A stretch of DNA of 64,000 nucleotides, taken from NCBI GenBank assembly GCA_036937835.1, contig CM072874.1:16195001-16259000 (forward strand), written 5' to 3'. The position numbers were made by a program, and so were the translations under genes. Below the pieces are notes generated by a model. It did no database searches, was not told the origin of the DNA, and saw only the letters and a list, made by a program, of their open reading frames with translations. How positions within the stretch are numbered: position 1 is the stretch's first letter; every line of letters begins with the position of its first letter. This stretch comes from Pampus argenteus (Eukaryota > Chordata > Actinopteri > Scombriformes > Stromateidae). This document shows positions 22,546 through 34,647 of this stretch, piece after piece.

Positions 22546-23212
22546 CTAAAAATGTATTACCATAATTACCATTTACCTGTCGGCGGATTAACAACAAAAA
22601 TAATTGTAAGTGCAAAAATAGTGTTATTTTACAAGCAAATTAAGATTTGAAATACTGTTCCATTATAGTGTAATACCACAAACCTCCTTAAATTTAATTA
22701 GTCAACAAAAATGCATGCATCATAGATACATGACATGCAAAGACTTAATACTGAAAACAGTCACAGATCTACATTATTTCATGTTCACATCAAAAACGTA
22801 TAATGCATGTATCAAATACATGACTTACACACTCTTTTCCATCAGCTTGTAATACAAAAAAAAAAAAAACAACCAACAAGGCTGGCAGCATTGTAGTTGT
22901 AGAGACATCTTACAAACAAAACACGAATAAAGAGATTCATCCAAGCAACGAGCAGCGCTTCTGCACAGGTTCATTCATAGGTCACACAGGGACAACAGGT
23001 GACTCAACTACAAACAAATGCAAAACTGGAGATGTCCTGAATTATTCAAAGCCCTGCCAAGTGTATTTATGTTGTCAGCAGGTAAGACAACAGCCTCCGT
23101 GTCCAGGCAAACAAAACTATAACCTTCAAAATAAACAATGAGCTCAATACACACTGCGATACACTTAACAGCCAAGAAAGAAAGCAACAGAAAGAGGAGA
23201 TATATGACTCAC

Positions 23213-23440
23213 GTTATCTGATGTCAAAGCCCACTTTCTTCTTTCTTTCTTGTCGTGGAGTTGAAGTGTCCGTCATGTTTCTCTGTACTTGTTGCTGTTG
23301 GCCGTTTTTGGTTTGTTTGTTGATAAAACTTTTTTCTTCTTAACTGCTGCTAGCTAGCTAACATATAGCAACACGGACGTTAGCTAGCTTAACGTTACTC
23401 TCCTCGGTTGTGAAGCTAACTTTCTGAAAAAAACAACATT
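23213..23440 (-). other. Exon-like segment with a 20-codon frame and strong donor
   Basis: On the minus strand an ATG at 23274-23276 (A at -3) opens a 20-residue Lys/Arg-rich frame, MTDTSTPRQERKKKVGFDIR, ending TAA at 23214-23216. It is followed one base later by a consensus splice donor GTGAGT (23207-23212). The DNA just upstream is rich in GCTAGC/GTTAGC words often seen in fish 5' UTRs. No partner exon was found. It could be the first exon of a lncRNA or small gene, or chance; I do not recognise the peptide. Confidence 0.2.
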
Positions 23441-25515
23441 TGTTGTTGTTGTTGTTGAGAGGCCACAGTGCTGCAAGCTTCACAATAAGTTTGCTTTCCA
23501 GACGCCTTTTCACTAGAAGCCATGATAATGACTTAGCAACAGTAAATGTTAGCTGTCGTTTCTTCGAGACATTTTATAGTCTGGCGCGCTTCAGCGTTGT
23601 AATGTGTGCGCATGTGCAAAGTCGTAAACAATCGCCATTTTCACGAAATGTCGGAAATCTGATTACCTGAAACGGACTACACTTATCTTTTTTTGTATCC
23701 TAATTACCATTTGCCATTCTATGTCTTCCTTTAATCCCCAAGCCTGTGGATATTATAATAAACTGTACATAGTTTAAATTAAATTGAACTGTAATATTTT
23801 ACTTGAGGTTTTTCTTTTGATATCAGATTTTTTTTGGCTTGAAATTATTTATTTTATATTTTATATATTTGAATTTCTTATTTTGTTTGAATCTTGATAG
23901 ATTTAGTTTAATTACTAGTGAAACCAACTGGTGTCCATATCTCCACAGTCCCTTAAACACATCTACTGTCTGACCTGGTTTGACTGAAGCTTGAGGAGCT
24001 GGAGAACATTGTATCATGTGTTTAAACTACTGGGAGGTTCTCGTCATTGCCATCTGCAGGCAAAACATACACACAACACTTTCACCTGCTCTCTAAACAA
24101 ACAAAGAACTCTTACAGAAAAACAACATGACAATTTGATGATTTCCATTTGTTTCTGTTTATTGTCAGGTATAATAATTGTGTACACTACAAAGAATGAA
24201 CCGAAGGGGCCAATGCTATACTTGAATGAACAGCTTTGCAGAGCATCATAGTAGGTTATAGTGGGAATGCAACACTGTGCCAGCGACGTCAGACTTGACG
24301 AATGGTTAGGAAGACTTCAGGTGATCCCTGATTGTATCGCCAATCTGTTTACCTACTACTGAAACTGTGGACAGAAGAGGAATTACAGAGCCTGCTGGTG
24401 TCTCTGCTCTAAATTACATCACATATATTCTCCTCTTGAAGCTGGTAACCAGGGGACGTCTGACAGAAACATGGTGTGGCCGATTATACAAGGTATACAA
24501 GAGTATGTAGTGGTTGGAAACATACAGTAGAGTAGAATAATGGACTCTCCGCTCTGTGGAGGGAGATGTTTTGGTTCTGCTGGCGGCTTTGTCGTGAGAA
24601 CAGATGAAAACAAATCTGATTCCCTTGATCCTCCATACAGGCAGATCCACAACAGCTTGTATTAAAAATGAAAACCATTACAATATAGCAGGATGCCGTA
24701 ACAGCAGTCGTGGGAGCGACTGTAGGCGAAGACTTAGTTTCACTAAACACACAGCAGTGACTTTACATCCTGCTCACTAAATGATGGTCGACTCAAGCCT
24801 TCGTCAACAGTCTAAAAAACTATTCTGGGTACACGTAAAGTACATTTTCATACGGGAATACACCTGCAGCGATCTCACCTTCAAAAGCATCGTCCAACTT
24901 ACAGCTCATGGTGAAATCATCGGTTAAATAACTTAAATAATAAATAACCCGTTAAATAAGAAATAAATACAGTGTATTCACAAATAGCTGTGGTCAACAC
25001 AAACGTGCGCGTGGAGACTTTTGCAGACAGTTTTGCTGTACAGTACCACACAGCAGCCTCGGTTGCAGGCCAGAGTGGAGTACACATAAATAATTAACCT
25101 CCTCGGTCGTTGCAGGAGGAGGTACACGCACACACTCACACACACACACTCTCACGCATAACATCAGGATTAGCAGAATTAATATCATTTAAACGAGGAA
25201 GAGAGTAAAAGTACATAAGACACCACCCCCCACCCCACCCCCCTCTTGCACCTCTGTATGCTGGCGGCTGACATACTGTTTAGGTCAGAGGGCAGCACAG
25301 ATGCACCCAGGCACCTTTAATGACAGCCGGGTATTCTCCTACGAGCAGAAAGTCTCCCCCTTGATGCATCATGCTAAGTTTGCCGTCAAACAAAACCTCT
25401 TCAAACTATATGGAATATACAGTGCATAGTTTACAAAGCCAGAACTTAAAAGAGTTTACATCTATACAGACAAACCTATACAATACAATTCTCATCATAA
25501 AAAAAAAGTTCCGTG

Positions 25516-26177
25516 TTTATTTGTTTGTTTGTTTGTTTGTTTTTTGCTTCCTATTTCATCCACCGACTTCTCTTTTTGTTCTCACTTTTGTTGATCTGTG
25601 TGCTTCGATGAAACGGAAGTCTTTGGGGAGATGATTCCATGTTGAGGAGGAAAAACAACAACAACAACAAAAACAAGAGTCCAATTTTCTGACATGTACA
25701 GTAAGCTGTTTTCCATGTTTGTCTTCTACGCAGACCCTATTTTTAGGATATATATATATATATTTATATACAGTAGTATATAGTTTTCATGTTTTCAATG
25801 AATTCATTTTTGGTTGCTTTGTGGAAGAAGAGAAAGAAAGTGCTTACATACAGCAAGATTTGTTCTTTGAGCTCTACCAAATTAATTTTTGACAGGTGAT
25901 AACCTATTTCCTTGAATACCTGGTATGTGAAGACATGAACAGTGACAAGCTAATTTCATAGTAGTGTGCTATATCAAAATACATTTCTCCTCTTTGATCC
26001 GGGCTCTGCATCAGAGAGATAATGTCTGGGGTCAAGGAGTTCGGGCCCCTGGACAGTGCGGTGCTGGCACTGTCAAGGGATACATAATGACTGAACCGCA
26101 GCGCAGTAAATTTGAACTTCTCCTCTGTCTGTTTTTTTTTTGTTTTGTTTCGTTTCTCTTTCTGTGCTGTGTTCCCT
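25516..26177 (-). other. srrm3: srrm3 3' UTR with candidate poly(A) signal
   Basis: This follows the srrm3 stop codon on the minus strand. TTTATT at 25516-25521 (AATAAA on the minus strand) is a candidate signal about 660 bp downstream. The segment contains a TTTG repeat near 25521-25541 and a short TA run near 25750-25770. The true end could be further left. Confidence 0.4.
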
Positions 26178-26451
26178 TTAGAAGCCGGGGCTGTCGTAGC
26201 TGCTGCGGCTGTAGTAACTGTGGTGGCTGCGGGAGCGGCTCCTGCTGCGGCTCCAGCTCCGGCTCTGGCTCCGGCTCCAGCTCCGACTCCGGCTCCTGCT
26301 GGGGCTTCGGTTGTGGCTGCGGCTGTGGCTCCTGCTGCGGCTGTAGCTGCTGTAGCTGTGGCTACGGCTGCGACTGGACCGTGAGGGGCTGCTGCCGTCG
26401 CTGGACGACGAGGGACTGGGCCGGTAGTACGGGATCGGCCGCTTCCGAGCG
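26178..26451 (-). CDS. srrm3: srrm3 coding exon 13 (second half of eMIC, RS tail)
   Basis: The acceptor CAG is at 26452-26454. The first base completes Ser557, followed by ARKRPIPYYRPSPSSSS, the more conserved half of the eMIC domain. About 60 residues of alternating Arg/Ser with His, Tyr, Trp and Asn follow, ending SYDSPGF with TAA at 26178-26180. Residues 557-647. The GC-rich CGNAGC-type repeats create long antisense open frames (poly-Ala/Pro and Cys/Gly-rich) that are shadows of this exon. Confidence 0.95.
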
Positions 26452-26687
26452 CTGGGGAGACGAGAGAGAAGGTGTTAACAATCGTACGAAGACAACAGCT
26501 GTTTGACGAGTTAGTGTCAGTAGCATCTTCAGGCATTTATCTGATGCTGGTGTCGGCGCACATGATGCGTTAAGAAAAGATTTGGTTGGATGAGAGCAAA
26601 TCAGTGTTAGGTTACAAAGGTGGTAGACTTATGATCAGTACAGGATCTGAAAGAGAGCAGCTATGTGGGTTAAAAGTCCAAGCTGTC

Positions 26688-26718
<31 letters not shown>

Positions 26719-29700
26719 CAATCGTACACATAGCAGAGAAAAATGCATATGGTTAGTTTAAGCGCTTAGATTGCTTTGTTAATAGCCACCCTAGAAGTGC
26801 TTCCTGGAGGATAATTAGCTGTTAGCTCCCAAAAGAACTTCTTCTTCACAGTGGAGGACAACACCCAGAAAAATCAACAGTCAACAGTGCAGATAGAGAT
26901 GAACGCCATCAAGGTGTCACTGCTGCTACGAGTCATTTGAGCAGCTCTGCTTTAGCCATGTCTTCTGACAGTATATCTGCCATGGGAATCCACAGGCAGT
27001 GCAATATCCACTTAAACAAACCTTCATAGCGTTTTAATCTCTGTATTCATGTGTTACAACATTAGTGCATAACCGCAGTGGGCTGTAGCTTTTAGAGTTG
27101 GTTTAATTGTGTAAATTTCAGGAAGAAGATGAAAGAGGAGAGAGAGAGAGAGGATAAGGGGGAAATAAAAGAAACAGGAGAAGGCCAGGTTTACTCTGGG
27201 GAGCTCTGATGGTTTTGCTGTTCAGTCAAGCTTCGGGAGTCAGACTAGCAGGGTCCTGCTGCGCGGCAACTGTTACCAGGGTAACTAGCCAGCAGCTCAG
27301 TTCAGCAGCAGCATCCCGTTGTCTCAGCATCAGGACCTTTAGGACTGGAGTGAAAGATGACAAGGTACACACATTTGACCTTGTATGAGGGTGCACAGAG
27401 GTGACACACGCTGAGTCATATTTAACCAGAAAGCAAAAAAAATAACTGTTCACAGGGACGTGTGAGCTTTTGTTTTAAATGTTCTGAATAATTGACTACA
27501 AGGTTCAAAGACGATTCTGTGGGGGAAACATTAAAACGATCAAATCATGATTATGAAGCCGGCACAGTTTTAATTAATGTTATAATTAATGTTGATATCT
27601 AAATCTAACAATGCATTTGTGTTTAATTTGCATGGAAAGTCAACATTTAATTGATATAAATATATAAATATTTCACGTATCTAAGTTCTAATCTTCTACG
27701 TTTGACATTCACAGACAATCAGTTCTGACACAGCTGGTCATAGTTTTTGTAATTTGTTTTCACAAACTAAATGTTAATATCAGCCTCGGTGTCTCTTGCT
27801 GCCAGCTGTGTAATCACCACATCGGGCACGTTTTCATTTTTACTTTGTACAAAAGATTTAATGGATCCTAACGTGGCTCTTAAAATGTCCCCTAGTGATT
27901 TAGAGCAGGAACAACTCCCCTCATTTTATTGCGTTTGTTTGTCTTTGTTGGAATTTAAAGTTGCCTGATTATGAGTGCAGAGCTATAAAATTACGCAGGC
28001 TGTTTTTAAGTGCCGAGTGTAACATACATTAAAGTGTGTTATGTTGAAGTGCCGGTAATTTCAGACATAAAAAAAAAAAAGAGAGAACATAAAACTTCAA
28101 ACCTGTCAGACAAACAAAAAGTCTGCATTGCTCTGGTGTTCTGCTGGAGGAAGTGTATGTCCAAATGGACATTTTAAAAAACATCAGGAGGTGTTTATGG
28201 ACAGGTGTGTTACCTGGTGATCCTGCGCGCCTCCATGAAGCTGGGGGAATCTCTTCTCCTTTTACGAATGGGCGAGTAGCTGCGAGAGCGGCGGCGAGCC
28301 CGGCTGTCTGTGTCCGAGCGGTTCGGACTGTCTCTCTCTCTGCGCGACAGCAACAACAAAAGCACATGAGAACGGAAAGATAAATGTGACGCAGGAGATG
28401 AGGGTGAGGGTGGGGGTCTCACCTGGAGTTGTTCTGTCTGTTGTGTGGGGATTTGGCCTTGCTGGGGCCTCTGTCTCTGGAGGCAGAGGATGAACGGCCG
28501 CTGCTCCAGGAGCTGCTGCGCTGTCGGAGGTTCTGTTTACTCCGAGTCTCCTCTTTCTTCCTGCCCGATGTGTGTGAGTGGTGTCCCGGAGATGCTGATG
28601 GGCTCCGGTGGTGTCCCTGCCCCCGACTAGAGCGGTGGTGATGCTTGGAAGAGTGGCCACCTTTTGTCCTGGGGTAATTAATAAAAAATACAGGAAATGT
28701 CAAATCATTTTATCCTTTAATATCCTTTGATCCTAAAATGTAGGCTCCTACAGTGAGAGACACATGGAGCTTACTTTCTCTGGCGACGGGAGTTCCTCCC
28801 TCTGTGAGCGTGGTTGTGCTGGGAGTGGGCCGAGTCGCTGCTGTTAGCAGGGGAGTGGGAGCTCTTATTCTGGCCTCTCTGGCTCCCTCTCCTCCCTGAC
28901 GCCTGGCTTATGGAGCTCCCTACAGCTGTGTTCCTGCCGTCCACACTCCCAGCCTCTCCTGCTGCGCACATCTGTCCTGTTTGGCTCCTGCTGGGGGCGC
29001 TGTGGAGCTTGTGCTCTCTCAGCAGAGCAGACTGGATGCTCGCAGAGCCAGCAGTCAGCAGACGGAGCTTCTGTAGAGAAACGATGACCAACAAAGGAAA
29101 AAAAAGAAAAAGGAAAAAAAAAAAAGAAATGACATAAAGAGCATTAGAGTGTTTCCAGGTTGGTGATTGAGAGCTACGGTGTACTTGCCAAAAGAAGGTA
29201 AACATCTAAAAGAAAAAGATCTAGGTTTTCTCCATATGGCTTATAGATAGTCCTCTATGGTGCAGCGCATGCAATACTTGGCATGCAAAACCATAATGAG
29301 TTGAAGAAATCATAATCGCAAAAACAAACAAACAAAACAAAACAAACAGAAAAAAAAACTAGGAAGAGGAAGAAGAGAGGGAAAAAAAATAAAACAAAAT
29401 GAACCAAATAAGTTTAAGAGCAGAGGCAGAAAGTACAGAGCTACAGTTTCTGTAGAGTAGAAAAAGAGGACTTCTTCAGTTCTTTTAGTAATGGTAAAAA
29501 AAAAAAGAAAGAAACAAAACAGAAAGAGAAGACAACTTGACGGAACATCACAGAAATGGAAGGAACAAAATAAAGATCACAATTATTGAATCAATCGAAT
29601 CAGAAAACAAATCGTCTGCTACTCAATTTTCTCTTTCTGGAATATTTTTTTTTCCTGAAGACAATTGCTGAGATGTGAACAGCGACCCATTTTCTTAGGT

Positions 29701-32700
29701 TTTTTTTTTTTTTTTTTTTTTTTTTTAATGGTTACTCTTGTTTAACTCCCTTCTGGTTAACATCCACTTACCAATAAAGTGGTATTCCCTCCTTTAGTAG
29801 GTAAGGTATGAAGAAAAGGGAAAAGTGGGGCAACATAAGTGCATCATTAGATTCACAAAATGCAAGAGAAAAAGACACAAAACCCTTCCCTGCCAGTGAC
29901 TCATGAGACAATGCATGGAAATCAATGGAAAAGAACTCAAAAGCAAAGAGGAAAACCACAGTGTGCAGGGAATCCCTCACACAGAGAGTAAATCCTCTGG
30001 GCCCAGTCAGCGTCCTAAACATCAGAGAGCAGCTGGTTGGTGAGAGTTAAAGGTGTTTCCTTAACCTTTTTTCCTCTCTGTGAATATCTTCCACAGTTGT
30101 ACTCCACTGCCTGACACGTTTAACAGGCTATCTACCTCGACTTTTACTGGTTACAGACTCCTTGATATAGGACACTCAAGTGTTCTAATAGCAAGTTTCT
30201 TTTTGATTTGGGTTCATTTCATGGTCAGGACTTTTGGACTTGTTAGAATTTTGTGGAGGTATTGACTCGTTTAACAGGAAAAAGCATCCTTTTTCCTGTA
30301 AAGCATCCTTTTTCCTGGATCCTTTTTTTTTGTCATTTTTAAAGCGAAAAGCTCAAAGTCCCGAAAGGACTAAATGACCGTGAAGCTAGCAGTTGTCAGA
30401 ACGATCACCGTTTTGATGTATAAGGTGAGCTGTGTTTTTCTTATTGTCAAAAAATCTCATGAAGAGACCACAATCAACGATGAATTGATCCTACTGTGTT
30501 CATCCTTCTGAGTAGATGATATGTTCCTTCATGGAAATGGGCACTATAGCTTATTTCTAGAGACTATTAGAGTACTATTAACTGCTGTTTGAGTGATGTT
30601 TTGCTAAAAACTACAGTGCCGAGCTGTTTTAGGAAATTACCGAGATTTACCTTGAACTGTCAGTCAGTCCACTACTTTGGTCCTGAGAAAAAATATCTCA
30701 ACAACTATTGGATGAATTGCCATGACGTCCTAATGACGTTGATGATCTCCTGACGTTTCCTCTGGCGCATTGACATTTTGGGTTTGGAGTGAAATGTCTT
30801 GATAACTATTGGATGGATTGTTATGAAATTTCGCACACACAAAATGATTCAGGATGAATCATAATCACTTTGATGATCCCAAGACCTTTCTCATCTTGTG
30901 TCGTCATCAGGTGAACGTTTCAGTTTGGTTTGTTATCGGGTAACCTGGAAAACTCTTGACACTCTCATCAGCCTCATCTGTACTTTGTGATTAGTGATAA
31001 TTAGCAAATACTAGCATGCTAAGACACTAAACTAAGATCACGATAAACATAAACATCATAATAAGCATGTTAGCATTCAGCTCAAGGCACGGCTGTGCCC
31101 TAAGAACAGCCTCACACAACTTCTTTGCCACATTTGTGAGTTTTTAAAAATACTACGTCTTCAACAGGAATGAAATGGCTTGAGACAGAGCGCCACAGAC
31201 AGGATAAGGAAAGTGGTGAAGTATTGACAGACAGAGTGACACATTTCTGGTCTTTTCAAGGGATTTGTTGACAGTGAGAAAAACAGAATAATACCAACCT
31301 TATCCTTTAATCTGTGTATGGTGGAGGGTGAGTGAAAATATATTCCAAATCTCTATTTTAAGCATCAACAAAAACAGAAGTTGGTTATTGGTCATTAAAT
31401 ATGAGTTTAGGGACTGAAACCAGTGACGCACAGTTACACATTGCTCATTTTAAGCAGGTCATTAAAAGAGAGCAAAGTCTCCCAATCCAAATACAGCTGG
31501 CTCTTCTGCATGTCTTATCATGTCTGATCATCTGTCTGAATCTGTGTCATAAGCTAAGGTTACAGCGATTGATCCTCTCCACTGGAGAGAAGACGACTTA
31601 AGCGGTATAAGAACAAAACACACAACCACTGGTGCTTTATGACAGTTGTTAGAAACAGTCGTGGAAATCAATATGGTGAAAATCATAAGACGAATGTACT
31701 AATTCACCAACAAACAGAGAGATGCTGGACAAACAGGAATGCATTCTACCAAAACAGAAAGAAAAGAAAAGAAAAGAAAAGAAAAGAAAAGAAAAGAAAA
31801 GAAAAGAAAAGAAAAGAAAAGAAAAGAAAAGAAAAGAAAAGAAAAGCGGAGAGAGAAATGGAGCTGGAAGATAGAGCGGGATACTGGACTTCAGAATGAA
31901 GTTAAAGGAGGAAAGAGAAAAACCAGAGCTCTAAGTAATCCAATCTTCAAGAGTCAAATCATAATTGATGAAGTAAATTAATTTGTTAAAAGACCATTGG
32001 TAAACAACAGAGAGAGAGAGAGAGAGAAAGAAAGAAAGAAAGAGAGAGAAACATTGACGTCACTCAGGCTAGGGTGCTTGTCACATTCTCATCTGCATAA
32101 AGATCACGTGCGTAGGCAAAGCATTACCTACCTTCCATTTCAATCAGTGACACGTATGCAATATCAACAAAAAAAAGGAAAGAAAGAAAAAAAGAAAAAA
32201 AGGAGAAAGGAATGTTCTCCGCAGCGAAATGGGAAAAAGACAATGACCTCTTTAGTATCAAAGCTACATACTGTGTCCAGAGACTAAAGGAGAAATCAAC
32301 AAACCAAAAAGTAAAACAAAAAGAAAGAAAGAAAGAAAGAAAATAGGGGAGGAAAATAAAAAATCCAGATGGAATTCAAATCAAACTAAAATTAGAAACA
32401 AAGGATGAATCTATAGACTACATGATTTGCTTTGTCTTTTTCGCTTGTACAAATGCAGCCATATTTGTATCAAAATAGGGGAGAGGGGGGTTGGGGGGGG
32501 GGGTTGGGGGGTAGAGGTAAGCGGATAGAGTTAATTATCATATTAGTGGACATACATGAAGAGTAGAGTAGCTAGAAGGAAGGAGGAGGAGGAAGGGGGC
32601 ATGCAGAGCTGGCAGATGTGTAGAGATATGTGGGAAGTAAAATGTCAGGACAACAAGAGTGAGACGTGAGTCACATATGACAGATGAACAGGTAGGAGAG

Positions 32701-34586
32701 GGGAGGGGGGAGAGCGTTCACTGCTAGGATGGACAACTAGAGAATCGGCACATTTGAAAGGGACCCCAGTCACATTTTGGGCCTGGGTCTTCACCAATAG
32801 CAGCACATCTCTACTCCTGTTTGGACGTCAGCCCAGCTTTCTACCAGGCAATCTTTTGGATTGATTTATCAGCATAAAACTCGGTAAGAGGTTGAGGTAG
32901 GAAGCAGACTTAGGGAGCTTTGTCAAATCTGCTCTTCAAACGTTTTGAGGGAGCTTCACATTCAAAATGGCTTGGGTCCCTTTAAAATAACAATCGCCAA
33001 TGTTAAGAAATGTGTGAGTTGTCCTAGTTCATTTAAAGTCCCTGTTCTAGTGTTTGAAAACATCCATTGATAATGAGAAAGAGGACGATTAGCCCAGTGT
33101 GGGATTGTCTCGTCCACTGTGTGGGATGCAGCGTCCCGGATGTTTCCTATGGAAGAGCTTTGGGAAGCAGCAGTACGCTGATTTAAAAAAAAAAATTTTT
33201 TTATCAGAGGTGGGAAAATTAAAGAAATGTGTATTTACCAAACGGCCCATTTGTAGTGGATGCACAAGGGGCAGCAAGAAGCTCCACGCTCAAAAAAACT
33301 TAACTTTAACTCTTAACTTTAATGATGGTGTGCTACTAGAGAGAAACTGCTTACAACACTGCACATCCCATCACTTCATTTTGCACTACTGCTTTCATCT
33401 GTATATACATCATAGCATCTAAAAAACAATAATTTAACTCTAAAACCTTCCGTTTATCTGTTTATACACTGGCTCATTTTATCTACTCTAAATTCCTTAT
33501 CTGTAATAGTTTGTCTTTCATATGTTTATTGGTAATCTAACTGTTATTGTGTATTATTATTTTTGCCTGCAGTACTGAGATCGAGGGATCAAGGTTGAGG
33601 ACTAATTTGTTAGTCCGCCTGATTAACTTGCCCACCTCTGATAAAGAACAGCACGTAGCTTTTCCATATGAAGCATTCTGGACTGTCTTGGGACGAGACA
33701 GTCCCAAATGGAGCTAGAGGACAACTACAGGAACACAAACTGAACCAGAACATTCGCTAAACCACACAACTGCTGCAGTAAAAGTCAAACTTCAGTTGGA
33801 TCCAGCATCTTTCACACATAAACATCCTCCTGTGCAAAGATTTTTCTTGTGTGAGGATTATTGTGAAACAAATATTTCAACTTTTGGTGGAGATTAACAA
33901 GAGTGGCAACATCACCTTAAGATTGAAAGATGCTGCTTAAAAAAATAAATAAATCAGAGCCAATTATATTGCTGCTCTTTCACTACATCCCAACCTCATG
34001 GTCAAACAGACCTCTCACTGGCCTGAACAACACGAAAAAACTTCAGGGGTCACAAAAGATACTGCCACCTAGAGGCAACATGCACATCAACATGATAAAG
34101 TAAAGCTGTAGAGTGGAGCGTGTTTAACCCCATGTCGGTTAGGCAGGAGCTGTCGGGCGTCTGGAGGAGGAGAGGATCTATCACTGAGCAGAGCATGTGT
34201 TTGAGAGAAAGACAACTGTATTGACAAGAAGAAACTATTACACATACCCAGTTAACCTACTTGGTCCAGTTCCAAAGCATTTGAGTGCTTTTTATGTAAA
34301 CGAGACAGAGAGATTTGGGCATTTATTCATGGGTAAATACCACTTTAATTGATAAAGGAAAAAAAACAAAAACAAAGAAAAAACAACAGGAAAAGTAAAG
34401 GAAACAGTAATGAATGAAACAAGCACAGAGATTGATAGAAGAGATAGAAAGAGAGAGATCAGATTAGACCTCATAGACACGTGCAAGCTGGAGTAGAAAA
34501 TAGAAGACAGCAGTGCTACATCAGGTCTCTGGTGTGAGTGATTGCAGGGTGTTTAGAGCCCATTTAGGTGCTTATTCATCGGGAGA

Positions 34587-34647
<61 letters not shown>

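Larger units (their letters stand above)
19441..25515. other. Intergenic DNA between hspb1 and srrm3
   Basis: No protein-coding exon is firmly supported. It contains two non-autonomous hAT elements with target-site duplications (20240-21146, 21945-22545), a dispersed repeat copy (21494-21835), an exon-like segment with a 20-codon frame on the minus strand near 23.2 kb, and AT-rich sequence. The rightmost part may belong to the srrm3 3' UTR if that is long. Confidence 0.6.
26452..28213 (-). other. srrm3: srrm3 intron 12 (splits the eMIC domain)
   Basis: A 1762-bp intron inserted between the Thr556 and Ser557 codons of the eMIC. It contains a CA run (26689-26716), an X-box-like palindrome (27272-27285) and a GA run near 27137-27153. 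No exon is supported. Confidence 0.85.

Noticed and set aside
26041..26075. Possible REST/RE1 site in the srrm3 3' UTR (GGACAG...GGTGCTGG)
   Set aside because: The half-sites are in the wrong relative orientation for a canonical RE1.
25904..26536. Long open frames over srrm3 exon 13 in other frames (Ala/Pro-rich and Cys/Gly/Ser-rich proteins)
   Set aside because: They are shadows of the GC-rich RS-repeat codons of srrm3 exon 13. Only the minus frame joining SARKRPIPYYRP fits neighbouring exons and the known family.
31639..32287. Lys/Arg/Glu-rich open frames
   Set aside because: Direct translation of the AAAAG/GAAA microsatellites, on the strand opposite srrm3.
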